Below the pieces are notes generated by a model that searched no databases, was not told where the DNA came from, and saw only the letters and a list, made by a program, of their open reading frames with translations. From contig BQOK01000001.1 in NCBI GenBank assembly GCA_022835495.1, forward strand, positions 3,038,001-3,102,000: 64,000 nucleotides of DNA, read 5' to 3'. How positions within the stretch are numbered: the first letter of the stretch is position 1; each line of letters starts with the position of its first letter. Positions 31,146 to 38,961 of the stretch are shown here, one piece after another. This DNA comes from Oscillospiraceae bacterium. GTDB taxonomy: Bacteria; Bacillota; Clostridia; Oscillospirales; Ruminococcaceae. Both the position numbers and the translations under genes were made by a program.

Positions 31146-32395
31146 CAGCTCCCCCTCCGTTTCCAGATGCGGTTCGTCGCGTACCGCACCGCGTCGATGT
31201 GGTGGTTCGCAAGGTCCGGGTACCCTTCCAGCACCTCCCCCGTGCGCCGGTCCACCTCATACTCATACTCCCCGAACTCCTTCGCCGTGTCCGGGCACCG
31301 CTCCGGGTCGATCACAATCGCCGCCAAGCTCTGCAGCCACTTCATCCCCGCGCGCACGCTCCCCGGCCCCTTCTCCGCGCCACGGCAGGGCAGGCCATAC
31401 GCCCGGTAGTCCCCGCAGCTCTTCTCCTCCGCGCTGTCCGCCGTCAGCTGCTCCTCCCGCTCCGGGTCCTGGCACACCCCACGCTCGGTCAGCAGCCGCG
31501 CCGTCTCCTGGTTCGGCGTCCGCAGCCGCGTCAGCTCGTCCCATACATACAGCACCCGCCGCCCCGCGTCGTAGCTGCACCCGTTGTACGCCCACGGGTC
31601 CGGGTACCAGCCCCAGTCCACGCCGTGCAGCCGCCGCTCAAAGCCCGCCAGCTGCTCTGCCGTGATCGTCTCCATCCGCAGGTTCTCAAACACCGCGTTC
31701 CCGCTGCCCACCACCTCGCCCAGGTACTCGTGCCGGTAGGCCGTGGGGTTGGTGGCCGCCAGGTGCTCCGCGTCCTGCAAAAACCGCGGCCCCAGCCAGG
31801 CGGGCGGCACGCTCCGGTAGTCCGAGTGGTGCACCAGCTTGCCCGCCCGCGCCTCCAGCGCGTACCGGTTCGCCCAGCTCCGCGCCATGGCCGGCGGATT
31901 GAACGACTTAAACGCAAAAGAAAAAGAGCCGCCGCGAAAAAGCGACTGCTCCACGTTCCGTATCTCCTCCGGCCCGCTGAACTGGTCCAGCTCCTCGAAC
32001 CAGGCGATCCCGATGTACCCAAACGGCACCTTGATGGATTTCAGCTTGCCCGGGTCGTCCAGGCCCAGGAACAGGATCCGCTGCCCGGTGGGCCGGTACA
32101 CCGCCCGCATGGGGCTCACGGTAAGTTCAAAGTGCCCGGCCAGACCCAGCGCCCCAATGGCCCACGCCACCTGCTCATACACGCTGGTGCGCAGGGTGTT
32201 CGCCACCTTGCGCAGCACCACCGCGTGGCACTCTGGGTGCTCCAGCAGCAGCTTTACCAGCTCCACGCTGGCAAAGCTCGACTTTGTGCTCCCGCGCCCG
32301 CCCGCCAGCACCACCTCGTCCACACCGCCCCGCCGCACCGCCCGGTGCACCTCGTGCAGCCCCGGGCTCAGCACCTCACTCAGGGATATCGTCAA
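31145..32395 (-). CDS. Terminase large subunit
   Basis: A 416-residue packaging motor. Walker A is GGRGSTKS at residues 32-39; a Walker-B-like IGIAWFEELDQF follows in the ATPase domain; the nuclease domain shows its acidic residues in GVDWGWYPDPWAY, TADSAEEKSC and NHHIDAVRYA. It cuts and pumps phage DNA into the prohead. The TTG start at 32395 overlaps the small-subunit gene by 20 bases and has GAGGTGAAG upstream. Confidence 0.93.
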   Translation of the reverse strand: MTISLSEVLSPGLHEVHRAVRRGGVDEVVLAGGRGSTKSSFASVELVKLLLEHPECHAVVLRKVANTLRTSVYEQVAWAIGALGLAGHFELTVSPMRAVYRPTGQRILFLGLDDPGKLKSIKVPFGYIGIAWFEELDQFSGPEEIRNVEQSLFRGGSFSFAFKSFNPPAMARSWANRYALEARAGKLVHHSDYRSVPPAWLGPRFLQDAEHLAATNPTAYRHEYLGEVVGSGNAVFENLRMETITAEQLAGFERRLHGVDWGWYPDPWAYNGCSYDAGRRVLYVWDELTRLRTPNQETARLLTERGVCQDPEREEQLTADSAEEKSCGDYRAYGLPCRGAEKGPGSVRAGMKWLQSLAAIVIDPERCPDTAKEFGEYEYEVDRRTGEVLEGYPDLANHHIDAVRYATNRIWKRRGS

Positions 32396-32864
32396 CGATC
32401 TTCACCTCGCCCGTATCTTCCTTGCGTGCCCCGCGCTCGAACAGCCCCAGGTTCTTGCCCATCAGTTCCAGGGCCTTCAATTTATCCGCCAGCTTCACCT
32501 CCACGCCGGAATTTCCGCTCTTTACCGCCACAATGGCGCGCCGCGCCGCCGGGTCCATCCGCTCAAGATCGGTCACCTGCAGCTTCCCTTGCTCCACCGT
32601 CACATAATCGGCCACATCCGCAAACCCGATCCGCGCCAGTTCCAGCAGCACCTGCTCCGGGGCCACAGCCCGCCTTGCCATTTCCCGCCTTCGGCACTCC
32701 AGATAGTCCTGTACCTCCTGCCGGGCAGCCAGCCGGTAGCTTTTGCTTTTGGCGTAGCGGTCGGTGTATCCCGCCGCAAGGGCAGCCTGGAACGCGTCGC
32801 CGCCATTTTTCAAATATTCCTCGCAAAAGTCCCGCAGCCGCGGGGCAAGCTCTGCGCGCGGCAC
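32376..32864 (-). CDS. Terminase small subunit
   Basis: A 162-residue protein of the terminase_2 type: FCEEYLKNGGDAFQAALAAGY with a helix-turn-helix, ECRRREMARRAVAPEQVLLE, and C-terminal LKALELMGKNLGLFE, which is highly typical. It recognises the phage packaging site and recruits the large subunit. The GTG start at 32864 is supported by GAGAGGTGA upstream. Confidence 0.9.
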   Translation of the reverse strand: MPRAELAPRLRDFCEEYLKNGGDAFQAALAAGYTDRYAKSKSYRLAARQEVQDYLECRRREMARRAVAPEQVLLELARIGFADVADYVTVEQGKLQVTDLERMDPAARRAIVAVKSGNSGVEVKLADKLKALELMGKNLGLFERGARKEDTGEVKIVDDIPE

Positions 32865-33205
32865 GGGCCGTCACCTCTCTTTTCCAAATAAAAAGCCCTC
32901 CCTTTTCTTCCGGGCCGGCCAATCCCTTCCCGGTCAGATCTGCACTGCTTTGGCCGCTTCTTTTCCACTTACACTATATCACAGGTTCCGGGGGGCTTGC
33001 GGGGGCCTGCCTCGTCTTTCCGCCAGGCGGCAAACATCAGCGGCAAAGCATCCGTGCCATGTCCGCCCCCATTGCCGGCCTTCGGATCCATGCAATTTTC
33101 TTAAAAAGCATTCTTATGGCCCTTCTTTTCCCCTATAAACCGTTCTGAAGAACGTACTTTCTGGCCCAAGGCCAATTTACCCAAATGCAAAGCCCCCTCC
33201 GCTTT
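32865..33205. other. Non-coding stretch between holin and terminase genes
   Basis: No convincing gene in 340 bases. On the minus strand an extended -10 (TGA-TATAGT) lies at 32973-32981 without a good -35 and could start the structural operon. A 14-base inverted repeat, CGTTCT-GA-AGAACG, lies at 33141-33154; its GTTC/GAAC halves resemble the operators at the right end but are closer together. Packaging-site sequences would also be expected here. Confidence 0.35.
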
Positions 33206-33679
33206 TCATTTCGCCGCGCCGGTTCCGCTGGTGTCGATTTTTTCCTGGGCCCTTTTCATATAACGCAGCAAAAAGCCGGGCACCGGCGCGCCCAGCTTCC
33301 CCGCATTTTCCACCACGCTGCCCAGCTCGGTCACAATGTACCACACCAGCACCAGCGGGCATAAAAGCACGGTGTATTCCGGCTCCCACTTCCCCAACGG
33401 CAGGTTCGAAAGCGCCAGCGAGAGCATCCAGTCCGTCAATGCCGCGGCCGCCACCGTCACAATGCAGCCGGTCTTGTGCCAGATCCCTTCTCTTGCAGCC
33501 GAAGACCGCCATTCGTGCGCCTTCACCGCCGCGATCGTCCCCGTCACATAGTCCAGTCCCATTGCCATCGCATAAATCACCACCAGCCAGCCCATCCAGC
33601 CGAACAAAGACGTGATCAGCGCTCCGGCCGCACAAATCACTGCTTTGGCGTTCTCCGCGCTTGTTTGAACATTTTCCAT
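33206..33679 (-). CDS. Phage holin
   Basis: A 157-residue membrane protein of the toxin-secretion/phage-lysis holin family. It has about three to four membrane helices: ICAAGALITSLFGWMGWLVVI, a segment with AMGLDYVTGTIAAVKAHEW (the family's hallmark), and two later helices around CIVTVAAAALTDWML and VLLCPLVLVWYIVTEL. It would perforate the membrane at the end of infection. The ATG at 33679 has GGGAGGG nine bases upstream; an alternative ATG at 33715 also has a site. Unusually it lies upstream of terminase, and no endolysin is beside it. Confidence 0.88.
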   Translation of the reverse strand: MENVQTSAENAKAVICAAGALITSLFGWMGWLVVIYAMAMGLDYVTGTIAAVKAHEWRSSAAREGIWHKTGCIVTVAAAALTDWMLSLALSNLPLGKWEPEYTVLLCPLVLVWYIVTELGSVVENAGKLGAPVPGFLLRYMKRAQEKIDTSGTGAAK

Positions 33680-33880
33680 CCAATCAACCCTCCCTGCTTT
33701 TCCTTCCATACTCATACCGCTCTTTCCCTCCCTGTCTGTCTTAATTTCTGCTTCCCGAAAATTTTGTTCCACCCTTCCCTTTCTCCTTTTAAACCTCCTG
33801 CGGCCCTCAATCGGCAAGTGTTTTCCGCCCGCTTCCTTCCCACCCAAACGCACCGCTGAAACCAGCGGTGCCGCATGCCC

Positions 33881-33918
33881 AAAAAAGCCGCCCGGGTCAC
33901 TCCCCTGGCGGCTTTTTT
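33881..33918 (-). terminator. Terminator between phage regulator and holin
   Basis: AAAAAAGCCGCC and GGCGGCTTTTTT pair around a 14-base loop. On the minus strand it lies 20 bases after the regulator stop and separates early from late genes. A second hairpin, CACCGCTG/CAGCGGTG, follows at 33851-33870. The stretch to the holin start holds nothing else recognisable. Confidence 0.85.
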
Positions 33919-33937
33919 GTCTTTTTTCCCATTTATA

Positions 33938-34369
33938 TTATACCGCACACGGCAGGGGGCTCGGGGGGGCCAACTGTTCCACCGCCCGGTGATGCAGGCG
34001 TTTTGTCCACCGGTAGTCATACGTCATAGCCTCCGCGGCCTTTTCCAGTGTCTGGCCCAAAATGTAACGCCTGCGCAAGATCTCCCGCAGGCGCTCATCC
34101 TGCACGGCACAAATCGCCGTTTCCACCTCTCCCCGCAGCACAAGGCAGCGCCGCACCTGCGCTTCCAGCCGCTGCTGCGCTTCCAGAATGCGCTCCACTG
34201 CCCGGGGCAGGCGGTCCAGATCCGGTCCCGCTCCCGGCATCCCGGTCAACAGGGGTGTCACCCGCTCGCTCTCCGCCCGCAGCCGTTCCACCTCCTCTGC
34301 CAGCAACTGTTCACTGTGCAATGCCGTCTGGTAACGGCAAAGCCATCTCGCCTTTTCCTCATAGGTCAT
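33938..34369 (-). CDS. Sigma-factor-like phage late regulator (DUF1492/ArpU type)
   Basis: A 143-residue protein with a coiled N-terminal half (LHSEQLLAEEVERLRAESER) and a C-terminal sigma-70 region-4-like helix-turn-helix (REILRRRYILGQTLEKAAEAM followed by YRWTKRLHHRAVEQL). This layout is that of DUF1492/ArpU-type proteins, which switch on phage late genes. ATG at 34369 (MTYEEKARWL) is chosen over an earlier one because the homologous pattern begins there. It probably activates the structural operon that follows. Confidence 0.82.
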   Translation of the reverse strand: MTYEEKARWLCRYQTALHSEQLLAEEVERLRAESERVTPLLTGMPGAGPDLDRLPRAVERILEAQQRLEAQVRRCLVLRGEVETAICAVQDERLREILRRRYILGQTLEKAAEAMTYDYRWTKRLHHRAVEQLAPPSPLPCAV

Positions 34370-34394
34370 ATCCCTGCTTCCCCTTTCTTCCCAA

Positions 34395-34610
34395 TCAGTT
34401 CCTTTGCCTTGCCAGTGCCTGTTTGTAGCACACCGGCCCCAAACACGCTTCGCTCCCATCCTTCCGCCATTCGCAGCCGCTGCAGCGCGAAACGCCCATC
34501 CCTGCCGGCGCAGCCGCCCGGTGGATGCGCCGGATCAGCGCAGCGCATTCCGGTGCGCATCGCCGCCTGCGGCGGGCCCTGGGCAGCCTTGTCCTTTTTC
34601 GTTTGCCCAA
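34395..34610 (-). CDS. Small Cys-containing phage protein
   Basis: A predicted 71-residue protein ending 25 bases before the late regulator. The C-terminal half has a metal-site-like pattern, CSGC then ..ACLGPVC, after a very basic N-terminus. The TTG start at 34610 is chosen because GGAAGGA lies just upstream; the frame opens at 34655. Overlapping frames on both strands are also open, so the call rests on the Cys motif, spacing and ribosome site. No family recognised. Confidence 0.5.
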   Translation of the reverse strand: MGKRKRTRLPRARRRRRCAPECAALIRRIHRAAAPAGMGVSRCSGCEWRKDGSEACLGPVCYKQALARQRN

Positions 34611-34758
34611 TGGTTTTCCTTCCTTTCTTTTTGCACCCCTGCGATCCTTTTTCAAAGCGCTGCCGTGCGCGTACCGGGCGGGCCGCCTCCTGTTCGTGTG
34701 AAAAGGCCATCCGCCCTTCCTGCTGCCCAGCGGCCAACTGCCAATTCCAGCGCAGTAT

Positions 34759-35190
34759 TCACGCCCATTGCTCTGCCAGCTCTTCCAAAAAGCCGATCAG
34801 CCTGCCCAGCTCCCAGCCCACAATCGGCTCTCCGTTTTTATAAGTACAAGCCACCTCCTCCTTTGCATCCGGGCGCCACCCCTCCAAAAACACCGAAACA
34901 AAAAAGCTGCCGGTATGGCCCATAAAATCGCAAAAAGCCACAGGGCCCTTGGTTTTGTCCTTCCCAAAGGGGATGTTATTCAACGTCAGGCACAGCTCCA
35001 GCACCCGCAGGTATTGTTCCTTCCAACAGGCCTGCTTCCCATCTTTTTTCAGCTTCATCTGTTTTTCCAGCCTGCAGGAGCCCATCCCGGTGCTCCTTCC
35101 GGCCCTCTTTTCCATTGTTCTCTCTCCAATCCTTTCGCCCGGCTGTTTTTCCGTTTTTAGGCCTGTATCCGCCGCATTCTTTTCCAGCAT
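34759..35190 (-). CDS. Phage early-region protein, unknown
   Basis: A 143-residue protein, the first gene behind the leftward phage promoter. The N-terminal 60 residues are basic and low in complexity; the rest is compact, with LRVLELCLTLNNIPFGKD, FCDFMGHTGSFFVSVFLEGW and VGWELGRLIGFLEELAEQW. A clear AAGGAGAAG supports the ATG at 35190. I do not recognise the family. It would be the first protein made on induction and so may be an antirepressor or early regulator; that is inference from position. Confidence 0.65.
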   Translation of the reverse strand: MLEKNAADTGLKTEKQPGERIGERTMEKRAGRSTGMGSCRLEKQMKLKKDGKQACWKEQYLRVLELCLTLNNIPFGKDKTKGPVAFCDFMGHTGSFFVSVFLEGWRPDAKEEVACTYKNGEPIVGWELGRLIGFLEELAEQWA

Positions 35191-35394
35191 ATTCTTCTCC
35201 TTCCTTTTTAAAGCAACAATCCATTTTATGGGACTTTTTATGTGTTATTATTTACCTGTAAACATTCCTCCCTTTTTCGCCTCTTTATGCTTTCCGTCTT
35301 CTGCCTGCCGCCTTCCCGGTTTTTTCTTTGGATCGGCATTTTGCCCGTCCACTCCCTCTCTCTTTGTGCAGATTTCCAAAAATCTTTTTTGCAT

Positions 35395-35410
35395 GTTCAT
35401 ATTATTGAAC
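35395..35410. promoter_or_regulatory. Phage operator O1
   Basis: GTTCATATTATTGAAC, one of four 16-base GTTC-N8-GAAC sites. It overlaps the -35 (TTGAAC, 35405-35410) of the rightward promoter toward the repressor gene. Confidence 0.75.
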
Positions 35411-35433
35411 TTTAAGAAAGGGCGTGTTATGAT
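35405..35433 (+). promoter_or_regulatory. Rightward phage promoter toward the repressor gene
   Basis: TTGAAC (35405-35410), a 17-base spacer and TATGAT (35428-35433). It would transcribe the XRE/ImmA genes with a leader of about 155 bases. Operator O1 covers the -35. Confidence 0.55.
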
Positions 35434-35482
35434 GGATACATAAATAATTTTCGGTGCTTTCCTGCTGTAAGTTGTGGATTTT

Positions 35483-35498
35483 GTTCTTCAAATCGAAC
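35483..35498. promoter_or_regulatory. Phage operator O2
   Basis: GTTCTTCAAATCGAAC, the same GTTC-N8-GAAC arrangement. It lies just downstream of the start point expected for the leftward promoter at 35509-35537. Confidence 0.65.
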
Positions 35499-35508
35499 TC
35501 TTGAGTTT

Positions 35509-35537
35509 ATTATAGTTCAATATATTGAACATTTCAA
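35509..35537 (-). promoter_or_regulatory. Leftward (lytic) phage promoter
   Basis: On the minus strand TTGAAA (35532-35537), a 17-base spacer and TATAAT (35509-35514). It reads toward the early gene at 35190 and the rest of the phage. Operator O3 fills the spacer almost exactly, so a bound repressor would exclude RNA polymerase. Confidence 0.75.
35515..35530. promoter_or_regulatory. Phage operator O3
   Basis: GTTCAATATATTGAAC, a perfect 16-base palindrome lying between the -10 and -35 of the leftward promoter. Confidence 0.8.
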
Positions 35538-35596
35538 GAGGATAATTTCATTTGAACGAACTTTGTGGAAGGTGCCGAAAAACGAGGTGCAAAATC

Positions 35597-35995
35597 GTGT
35601 TCTATGACAACTTCGTTCAACTATGTGAACAGCGAGGGGTAAAGCCCACCCGTGCAGCCATGGAGACCGGCATTGCCCGCTCGGCAGTGAGCCATTGGAA
35701 AGCAAGCTGGGAAAAAGGGATAGAGGTACTTCCTTCCAACGCCAACGCCAAAGCTCTCGCCGTATATTTTGGGGTCACTGTGGACCGTCTTCTGAGCCTC
35801 GAACAAAACAAAATGCCCGCCGCCCAAACGGGCGGCGGGCTGGAAAACGATCCCCTGGCCGGGCAGCTGATCGCTGCTTACGGCGAAGTGAGGGAAGAAT
35901 TCACCCAGGACGAAATCGACGACGTCACCATGTTTATCCGCATGGTGGCCGCCCGCAAGCGCCAAAAACGAGAAAAGGAGCAACAAGCACCGTGA
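35597..35995 (+). CDS. Prophage XRE-family repressor
   Basis: A 132-residue Cro/C1-type protein: the helix-turn-helix is in VKPTRAAMETGIARSAVSHW, followed by ANAKALAVYFGVTVDRLLSL, and an acidic C-terminal helix (FTQDEIDDVTMFIRMVAARK). The GTG start at 35597 has GAGGTG eight bases upstream and gives the usual family N-terminus (MFYDNFVQLCEQRG). It faces the lytic operon across four GTTC-N8-GAAC sites, one of which (35615-35630) lies inside its own first codons. It most likely maintains lysogeny. Confidence 0.88.
   Translation: MFYDNFVQLCEQRGVKPTRAAMETGIARSAVSHWKASWEKGIEVLPSNANAKALAVYFGVTVDRLLSLEQNKMPAAQTGGGLENDPLAGQLIAAYGEVREEFTQDEIDDVTMFIRMVAARKRQKREKEQQAP
35615..35630. promoter_or_regulatory. 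Phage operator O4, inside the repressor gene
   Basis: GTTCAACTATGTGAAC, the fourth GTTC-N8-GAAC copy, covering codons 7-12 of the XRE gene. It could act as a roadblock for autoregulation. Confidence 0.6.
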
Positions 35996-36465
35996 GTGCG
36001 ATCCCACTTGAAACATTGTACGAAACCCTGGAAGCGCAAGGGGTTGACGTATTTTCCTGTCCGCTGGGCAGCCTCAAGGCAGTGGCGGAGCCCTCCGGTT
36101 ATCTTGGTTTGAACCAGCAGCATCTTGCAGGTGCCGCCGAAGAGCGGGCCGTGCTGATCCACGAGGAAGGCCATTTTGCCACCGGCACCTTTTATCAGTT
36201 CGACAGCCCTTTTACCGTGCGCCGCCATCAGGAAAACGTCGCCTGCCGCTACGGGTACGAAAAATATTTTCCTCTGGACGCGATCCTGGACGCCATGCAG
36301 GACGGTCACACCGAGCCCTGGGATCTGGCCGAGCATTTCGATGTGCCCCTGTGTTATATTTCCGAAATGCTGGAATATTATCGTACCGCCCAAAACGTGG
36401 ATTTTGCAGCCGCCCTGGCCGCCCGCAAAGAGCGCGCCGAGCCTGAAAGCGCCCCCTGTCCTTAA
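35992..36465 (+). CDS. ImmA/IrrE-type zinc metallopeptidase
   Basis: A 157-residue protein with the HEXXH zinc site in LIHEEGHFATGTFY and a C-terminal ImmA-like helix region (VACRYGYEKYFPLDAILDAM, followed by WDLAEHFDVPLCYISEMLEYY). ImmA proteins cleave their partner XRE repressor after DNA damage or in response to signals and so induce the element. Its GTG start overlaps the repressor stop (GTGA), so the two are translated together, supporting a repressor/anti-repressor pair. Confidence 0.9.
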   Translation: MSAIPLETLYETLEAQGVDVFSCPLGSLKAVAEPSGYLGLNQQHLAGAAEERAVLIHEEGHFATGTFYQFDSPFTVRRHQENVACRYGYEKYFPLDAILDAMQDGHTEPWDLAEHFDVPLCYISEMLEYYRTAQNVDFAAALAARKERAEPESAPCP

Positions 36466-36515
36466 AAATGCCGAACGCGCCGAACGTGCGCCCATCCAAA
36501 CGAAAGGAGCCTCCC

Positions 36516-36758
36516 ATGTCAACTCCCACCGTCACCGCAGTGATTCCCCTGGGCAGAAAGCGCATCCTTGTGGCCTTCGCCACCGGCGAGGCGAAGCTCT
36601 TCAATGTAAGCCCCTATATGAAGGGCAGCTGGTACGGCAAGCTGGCCGGCGAGGAATATTTCCGCCGGGTGCAGCCCTCCGGCCGCACGGTGGTATGGCC
36701 GGACGGCCAAGATATCGCCCCCCATGAACTTTACGAGAGCGGCATCGCCCTGCGCTGA
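36516..36758 (+). CDS. DUF2442 protein
   Basis: An 80-residue protein matching the DUF2442 pattern: VTAVIPLGRKRILVAFATGE, LFNVSPYMKGSWYGKL and VWPDGQDIAPHELYESG. DUF2442 proteins often sit beside toxin-like DUF4160 genes, but none is adjacent here. The ATG at 36516 has AAAGGAG upstream. It follows the XRE/ImmA pair with 50 bases between and ends before a strong terminator, so it may be the last gene of the lysogeny module or a chromosomal neighbour. Role unknown. Confidence 0.78.
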   Translation: MSTPTVTAVIPLGRKRILVAFATGEAKLFNVSPYMKGSWYGKLAGEEYFRRVQPSGRTVVWPDGQDIAPHELYESGIALR

Positions 36759-36791
36759 CCCCTCCCCCGTTTTGTGCTTCTGTATCCTCCA

Positions 36792-36837
36792 AAAAGAGCG
36801 GCGGGGCGTGGTAAAAACCACGCCCCGCCGCTCTTTT
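36792..36837. terminator. Strong bidirectional terminator at the prophage/glycan-locus border
   Basis: A 21-base-pair perfect stem (AAAAGAGCGGCGGGGCGTGGT with its complement) around an AAAA loop. It separates the rightward DUF2442 gene from the leftward glycan operon, ending both. Confidence 0.93.
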
Positions 36838-36863
36838 AAATAAAGCAATGCATTTTGCTCCGC

Positions 36864-37811
36864 TTATTCGGTTTCTTTTGGTCTGTCCCCTCCGCACCGC
36901 TCCCGGATCACATATTGAGGGGCCGCGCTGATGCTCACATAGATCCGTCCGATATACTCCCCAAGCAGTCCCAGCATAGCCAGGATCAATCCGCCCAGCA
37001 CCAACAGCAGGCACATCAGGCTGGACCACCCCGCGTCAATGGCGTCGCCCAGCCGCAGCTTTTGTACCAGCACGATCATGGCGCTCAAAAAGCCAAGAAT
37101 CATCAAAACCGTCCCCGCAAGGGTTCCCACGCGCAGCGGCTTCACAGAAAAAGCTGTAAAGCCGTTCAGCCACAGGCTCAGCAATTTGGAAAAGGTGTAC
37201 CCGCTCTCCCCGCTCTCCCTGGCCCTGTGCTCCACCGGCACATTGATCACCCGGCTGGTTGCGCGCAGCACCAGCCCTTCCACATAGGAATACGGGTTGT
37301 GGTACTGCACAATCTGCTCCACCACCAAAGGCCGCATGGCAAAATAGCTGGTAATGTGCAGGTTTTTTGGTTTTCCCAGCAGCCAGACCGCCATCTTTTC
37401 ATTCATATAAGTGCCAAAGTTGCGAAACGGGGAATGCTTTTTGCTGGGGTATCGCGCATATACCACGTCCACGTCTTCTTTCAATGCCTCCACCAGCCGG
37501 AACAACTGATCCGCGGGCGTCTGGCCGTCGTCATCCAGGCTTATAACAATATCGCCCTGCACTTCCCGGTAACCGGCCATCAACGCGGCATGCTGCCCAA
37601 AGTTCCGGCTCATGCATATGCCTTTGATATTCCGGTCTTCCCGCGCCAGCCTGCGGATCACCTCGTAGGTGTCGTCCGGCGGGTTGTCGTTTACCAAAAT
37701 GATCTCATAGCCGTACCGGCCGTCCCGTTCCACTGTAGCTTTGATCTCGCTCACCACCTCCGGCAGGGTAGCCGCGCTGTGATAGCAGGGGATCACAAAT
37801 GAAAGCAGCAA
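36864..37811 (-). CDS. Polyprenyl-phosphate glycosyltransferase (GtrB/DPMS-type GT2)
   Basis: A 315-residue GT2 enzyme: N-terminal catalytic domain with FVIPCYHSAATLPEVV, ILVNDNPPDD and the metal-binding ISLDDDGQ, then two C-terminal membrane helices (LAGTVLMILGFLSAMIVLV and LMCLLLVLGGLILAMLGLLG) ending in the GEYIGRIY signature. This is the GtrB/ArnC/dolichol-phosphate-mannose-synthase layout, which moves a sugar from a nucleotide donor to undecaprenyl phosphate. It is paired with an ATP-grasp gene, as is its paralogue at 39666-40628. Donor sugar unknown. Confidence 0.9.
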   Translation of the reverse strand: MLLSFVIPCYHSAATLPEVVSEIKATVERDGRYGYEIILVNDNPPDDTYEVIRRLAREDRNIKGICMSRNFGQHAALMAGYREVQGDIVISLDDDGQTPADQLFRLVEALKEDVDVVYARYPSKKHSPFRNFGTYMNEKMAVWLLGKPKNLHITSYFAMRPLVVEQIVQYHNPYSYVEGLVLRATSRVINVPVEHRARESGESGYTFSKLLSLWLNGFTAFSVKPLRVGTLAGTVLMILGFLSAMIVLVQKLRLGDAIDAGWSSLMCLLLVLGGLILAMLGLLGEYIGRIYVSISAAPQYVIRERCGGDRPKETE

Positions 37812-37814
37812 TTT

Positions 37815-38951
37815 TTATTCCTCCAAAAAGGCAGCCAGCCGTTCGGCCGTCCCACCTTTCAATATGTAATACCCAAACCGCGCCGCGCTGTCGGTCACCT
37901 CGTGGTCAAAGGGCTGTAAGGGGCTGCAAAAGTATACAAGCTCCGGCGCCTGCCTTTTCAGCTGCTCCAGCCGCTCCAAATCGCGCGGCCCGCAGATAAA
38001 GCGCACCGCGGCTGCTCCCCCATGGTCTTTTTGCGCAAGGTCCGGCGCTTCCCCCAGCGCGATCTGTACCGCGCAGCGCACCAGATCCACTCCGGTGGAA
38101 ATCCGCACGAGATCCGAGCCGATGCAGTCGCCCCCCATCCGCCCGCCAATCTCGATCAGCTTGATTTCGCCGCCCTCCAGTTTCACCTCGGAGTGAGAAA
38201 CCCCGTTCTCCAGCTTCAGGGTATCCAGCGCGTGAAACACCACCTGCCTGATACGGCAGACTTCGCTCTCCGGCAGCAGCGCCGGCTCCAAATGTGCCGT
38301 CTCAACAAAGTGGGGGGCGCCTGTGGTATATTTTTGGGTGACTGCAAGGAAGTGATGCTTCCCTTTCCAGGACACACACTCCACACTGTATTCCTTTCCG
38401 CCCACAAACTCTTCCACCACCACTTTTTTCTCAAAGCTTGCAGTCCGCGCCTCTTCAAACGCCCGCCTCAATTCTCCGGGCTGCTTTATCAACGTAACGC
38501 CGCGGCTGCCCGACCGGTCGGTGGGCTTTACGATCAGCGGATACGCAAGCTCAAGCAATTCCAGTTCTTCCGCGCGCTCCACAAGGCAGCTTTTGGGCGA
38601 TGGGTCTCCGGCGCGCCAAAAGGCGGCCCGCATCGCGCTCTTATTTGTGGAAAGGTAGGTTGCCTCCAACGAATTGCCCACCAGCCCCATCTTCTGCGCC
38701 ACATAATTCACGGTAAGCATCGCAAGATCCGAGGCGATCGAGCAGATCCCCTCCACACCAATGCGCCGGCACTGCTGCAAAATCTCCTCTTTTTCCACAA
38801 TGCTGACAGGATAAAAAAAGTCGGCGCTCTTTTCGCCCACATCCCCCACCTGCCACGCAAAAACATGGGTTTCGCAGCCCATTGCTTTCGCCGTCTGAAT
38901 CAGGGGCTCCTGAAGATAAGACGCTCCTATTATCGCAAGTTTTCGTTTCAT
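37815..38951 (-). CDS. ATP-grasp carboxylate-amine ligase
   Basis: A 378-residue ATP-grasp enzyme. The N-terminal Rossmann-like domain (MKRKLAIIGASYLQEPLIQ) precedes the grasp, with the ATP lysine in YPLIVKPTDRSGSRGV, a central VVEEFVGGKEYSVECVS and the metal-site IKLIEIGGRMGGD. These enzymes join a carboxylate to an amine via an acyl phosphate. In this locus it could acylate an amino-sugar or attach an amino acid to a sugar acid. It lies three bases from the GtrB-like gene and has a paralogue beside the second GtrB-like gene. Confidence 0.87.
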   Translation of the reverse strand: MKRKLAIIGASYLQEPLIQTAKAMGCETHVFAWQVGDVGEKSADFFYPVSIVEKEEILQQCRRIGVEGICSIASDLAMLTVNYVAQKMGLVGNSLEATYLSTNKSAMRAAFWRAGDPSPKSCLVERAEELELLELAYPLIVKPTDRSGSRGVTLIKQPGELRRAFEEARTASFEKKVVVEEFVGGKEYSVECVSWKGKHHFLAVTQKYTTGAPHFVETAHLEPALLPESEVCRIRQVVFHALDTLKLENGVSHSEVKLEGGEIKLIEIGGRMGGDCIGSDLVRISTGVDLVRCAVQIALGEAPDLAQKDHGGAAAVRFICGPRDLERLEQLKRQAPELVYFCSPLQPFDHEVTDSAARFGYYILKGGTAERLAAFLEE

Positions 38952-38961
38952 ATTTTTCCTT

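Noticed and set aside
31199-33148. A 649-codon plus-strand frame opposite the terminases
   Set aside because: The minus strand encodes both terminase subunits with all motifs; the plus-strand translation is basic and repetitive.
34366-34737. A 123-codon minus-strand frame beside the late regulator
   Set aside because: It overlaps the better-supported small Cys protein in another phase and lacks a good ribosome site.
15404-36758. The element as a gene transfer agent
   Set aside because: Lack of integrase and replication genes is suggestive, but the intact repressor/ImmA switch and an IS-cut left end are explained more simply by a deleted prophage.
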